The notes under the pieces are model-generated. The model searched no databases. It had not been told where the DNA came from and saw only the letters and a list, made by a program, of their open reading frames with translations. Made by a program: the position numbers and the translations under genes. 16,282 nt of DNA from an uncultured Coriobacteriales bacterium (lineage in GTDB: Bacteria > Actinomycetota > Coriobacteriia > Coriobacteriales > UMGS124), in the NCBI GenBank assembly GCA_903789505.1, contig CAIFEU010000054.1:1-16282 (forward strand). Reading direction: 5' to 3'. Shown one piece after another: positions 14,810 to 16,282 of the stretch. Positions within the stretch are counted from its first letter, which is position 1, and each line of letters begins with the position of its first letter.

Positions 14810-14884
14810 GGACACCTCTTTTGTCTCTCATGGGACGCGCAAGACCGTCGCGACCCCCGCGCTCCCAAATGCAGTCAGTGGACC

Positions 14885-14914
14885 ATTATAAGCAGACGCG
14901 ACGCGCGCGATTGT
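14885..14914 (-). promoter_or_regulatory. Promoter of the secD-secF-recJ-relA operon
   Basis: The minus strand has a perfect TATAAT (14890-14885) about 75 bases before the secD start, the only perfect -10 I noticed in an intergenic space here. TG occurs just upstream, one base off the extended -10 position. No good TTGACA is present at 16-18 bases; the region is ACAATCG-like. The -10 is convincing, the -35 is not. Confidence 0.6.
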
Positions 14915-15002
14915 GGACGCTTGGGGCTCACGGGCGAACTCCAGCGACGTCCCGGGGCAAGCCTCGCCGGCAGGGCTCCCGAGTTTCCGACGGGATGGCC
15001 CC
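14891..15002. other. tgt-secD intergenic region, no yajC
   Basis: The tgt-secD gap is 193 bases in all; apart from the secD promoter I see nothing clear in it. In many bacteria yajC lies between tgt and secD, but no frame here gives a short membrane protein of that kind. No hairpin with a T-tract follows tgt, so read-through into secD is possible. Confidence 0.5.
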
Positions 15003-16160
15003 TCAGTAGTCCCAGGCGGCGGGCGACCCCATCCAGTCGCGCACGAACTGCCCGTAGCGCCCCTCGAGGATGGCCGTGCGGGCACGGCGCATGAGGTCGA
15101 CCAGGTAGTAGATGTTGTGCATCGACAGCAGGATCCCGCCCAGCATCTCCTTGGACATCACGAGATGGCGGATGTAGGCGCGCGTGAAGCCCCCCGTGCA
15201 GACCGGGCAGGTGCAGCTCTCGTCAAGAGGGGCGGGGTCGAGCGCGTACTTGGCGTTGCGTAGGTTCATGCGTCCCGTGCTCGAGAACGCCGTCCCCATG
15301 CGTCCGGTCCTGGTGGGCAGGACGCAGTCGAACATGTCGACGCCGCAGGCGACCCCACGGACCAGCGTCGTGGGGTTTCCGACGCCCATCAGGTAATGCG
15401 GCTTCGACCTGGGCATGTACTGCGAGACGAGCGGCTCGAGCGTCTCGAACATCGTCTCGTGGTCCTCCCCCACCGAATACCCCCCGATGCCATACCCGGG
15501 AAAGTCCCCGCACCCCTCGAGGTGTTCGAGGCTGCGCAGACGCAGGTCGAGGTGCATGCCCCCCTGAATGATGCCAAACAGCGCCTGGTCAGGCCTGGTG
15601 TGTGCCTTCCAGCAGCGCTCCGCCCAGCGGCTCGAGAGCTCCACGGCGCGCTCCACGAAGCCGCGCTCCGCCGGATAGCCGGGGCACTGGTCGAGCTGCA
15701 TCACGATGTCGGCGCCAAGCTTCTGCTGGATGTCCATGTTCGTCTCGGGAGTCCAGAACACATGGCCCCCGCCGTAGTCGTCTACGCGGAACTCCACGCC
15801 GTCGTCGCTGAGCTTGACCAGGTCGGAGTGGGAGAAGACCTGGAAACCGCCCGAGTCGGTGAGGATGGGCCGGTCCCAGCGCATGAACGCGTGCAGCCCA
15901 CCGAGGCTCTCGACTGCCTCGGCGCCGGGACGCATCGCCAGGTGGTAGGTGTTCGCGAGAACGATCTGGGCGCCCAGGTCGCGAACGGTGCTCGGCAGCA
16001 GCCCCTTCACCGTCGCCTTGGTTCCCACCGGCATGAAGACCGGCGTCTCGATGTCGCCGTGGGCGGTGTGAAAGACGCCGGCGCGGGCGTGCGTCTCGGG
16101 GTCCTCGGCGACGACGTCATAGGAGAAGAGCCCTTCGGGCTTGACTGATGCGGCTGGCAA
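15003..16160 (-). CDS. tgt: Queuine/preQ1 tRNA-ribosyltransferase (tRNA-guanine transglycosylase)
   Basis: Exchanges the wobble guanine of GUN anticodon tRNAs for preQ1 in queuosine synthesis. It has 385 residues from the chosen start, the usual bacterial length. Key marks are TPVFMPVGTKATVKGL (39-54), TDSGGFQVFS (101-110) with general-base D102, GIIQGGMHLDLR (196-207), GIGGYSVGE (224-232), MGVGNPTTL (258-266) and GVDMFDCVLPTRTGRMG (273-289) with nucleophile D275. The zinc site is CTCPVC (316-321) and H348. The start is TTG at 16160, with AGGGGGT about 11 bases upstream. The longer frame to ATG 16244 has no binding site, begins beside the tetranucleotide repeat, and adds 28 residues not typical of the family. 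The true start could still differ. Confidence 0.94.
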   Translation of the reverse strand: MPAASVKPEGLFSYDVVAEDPETHARAGVFHTAHGDIETPVFMPVGTKATVKGLLPSTVRDLGAQIVLANTYHLAMRPGAEAVESLGGLHAFMRWDRPILTDSGGFQVFSHSDLVKLSDDGVEFRVDDYGGGHVFWTPETNMDIQQKLGADIVMQLDQCPGYPAERGFVERAVELSSRWAERCWKAHTRPDQALFGIIQGGMHLDLRLRSLEHLEGCGDFPGYGIGGYSVGEDHETMFETLEPLVSQYMPRSKPHYLMGVGNPTTLVRGVACGVDMFDCVLPTRTGRMGTAFSSTGRMNLRNAKYALDPAPLDESCTCPVCTGGFTRAYIRHLVMSKEMLGGILLSMHNIYYLVDLMRRARTAILEGRYGQFVRDWMGSPAAWDY

Positions 16161-16243
16161 GGTGGCTTTGACCCCCTGGGATGAGTGGGTGGTACGGAAA
16201 GGGAGAGCCCGCGGGCAGGCGGCAGCGCACGGCACCGACCGCA

Positions 16244-16282
<39 letters not shown>

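Noticed and set aside
14930..14990. G+C-rich inverted segments after tgt as a terminator
   Set aside because: Only about 4 bp pair cleanly and no T-tract follows.

Overview
The window is GC-rich bacterial chromosome with dense coding on both strands. The organism is most likely an actinobacterium of the class Coriobacteriia (Olsenella/Atopobium-like). The reasons are the very high GC, a linker-bearing (probably exported) FAD-dependent oxidoreductase of the kind these anaerobes carry in many copies, a DhnA-type class I aldolase, and the block tgt-secD-secF-recJ-relA. This placement is inference from gene content; no 16S or marker search was possible.

Layout. Plus strand, 1-3412: the 3' part of an FAD-dependent oxidoreductase, a strong intrinsic terminator, an MscS-type mechanosensitive channel and a hexapeptide-repeat sugar O-acetyltransferase. 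At 3413-3900 lies a minus-strand tRNA unit: a promoter with an extended -10, tRNA-Ala(GGC), a terminator-like hairpin, tRNA-Val(CAC) and a terminator. The rest is on the minus strand. Read 5'->3' from the right edge it runs: a TGGC tetranucleotide repeat at the window edge, tgt, a promoter with a consensus TATAAT, secD, secF, recJ fused to (but frameshifted from) a HIRAN plus RecQ-like helicase module, relA/spoT, an MBL-fold hydrolase, a long perfect palindrome acting as terminator, and a class I fructose-bisphosphate aldolase.

The genes secD, secF, recJ, the helicase part and relA overlap by 1 to 8 bases, so they look like one translationally coupled operon joining protein export, recombination/repair and stringent response. 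The most notable object is the recJ locus. The exonuclease part (DHH and DHHA1) is in one frame. The OB fold, a HIRAN domain, a RecQ-like helicase core and a winged-helix-like tail follow in another frame. The switch falls at a run of eight G (10596-10603 on the plus strand as C). Restoring one base gives a single ORF of about 1226 residues. This is either a sequencing/assembly indel, a real mutation or phase-variable tract, or programmed -1 frameshifting.

I saw no CRISPR array, insertion sequence, phage gene or integrase. No gap between genes exceeds 300 bases.
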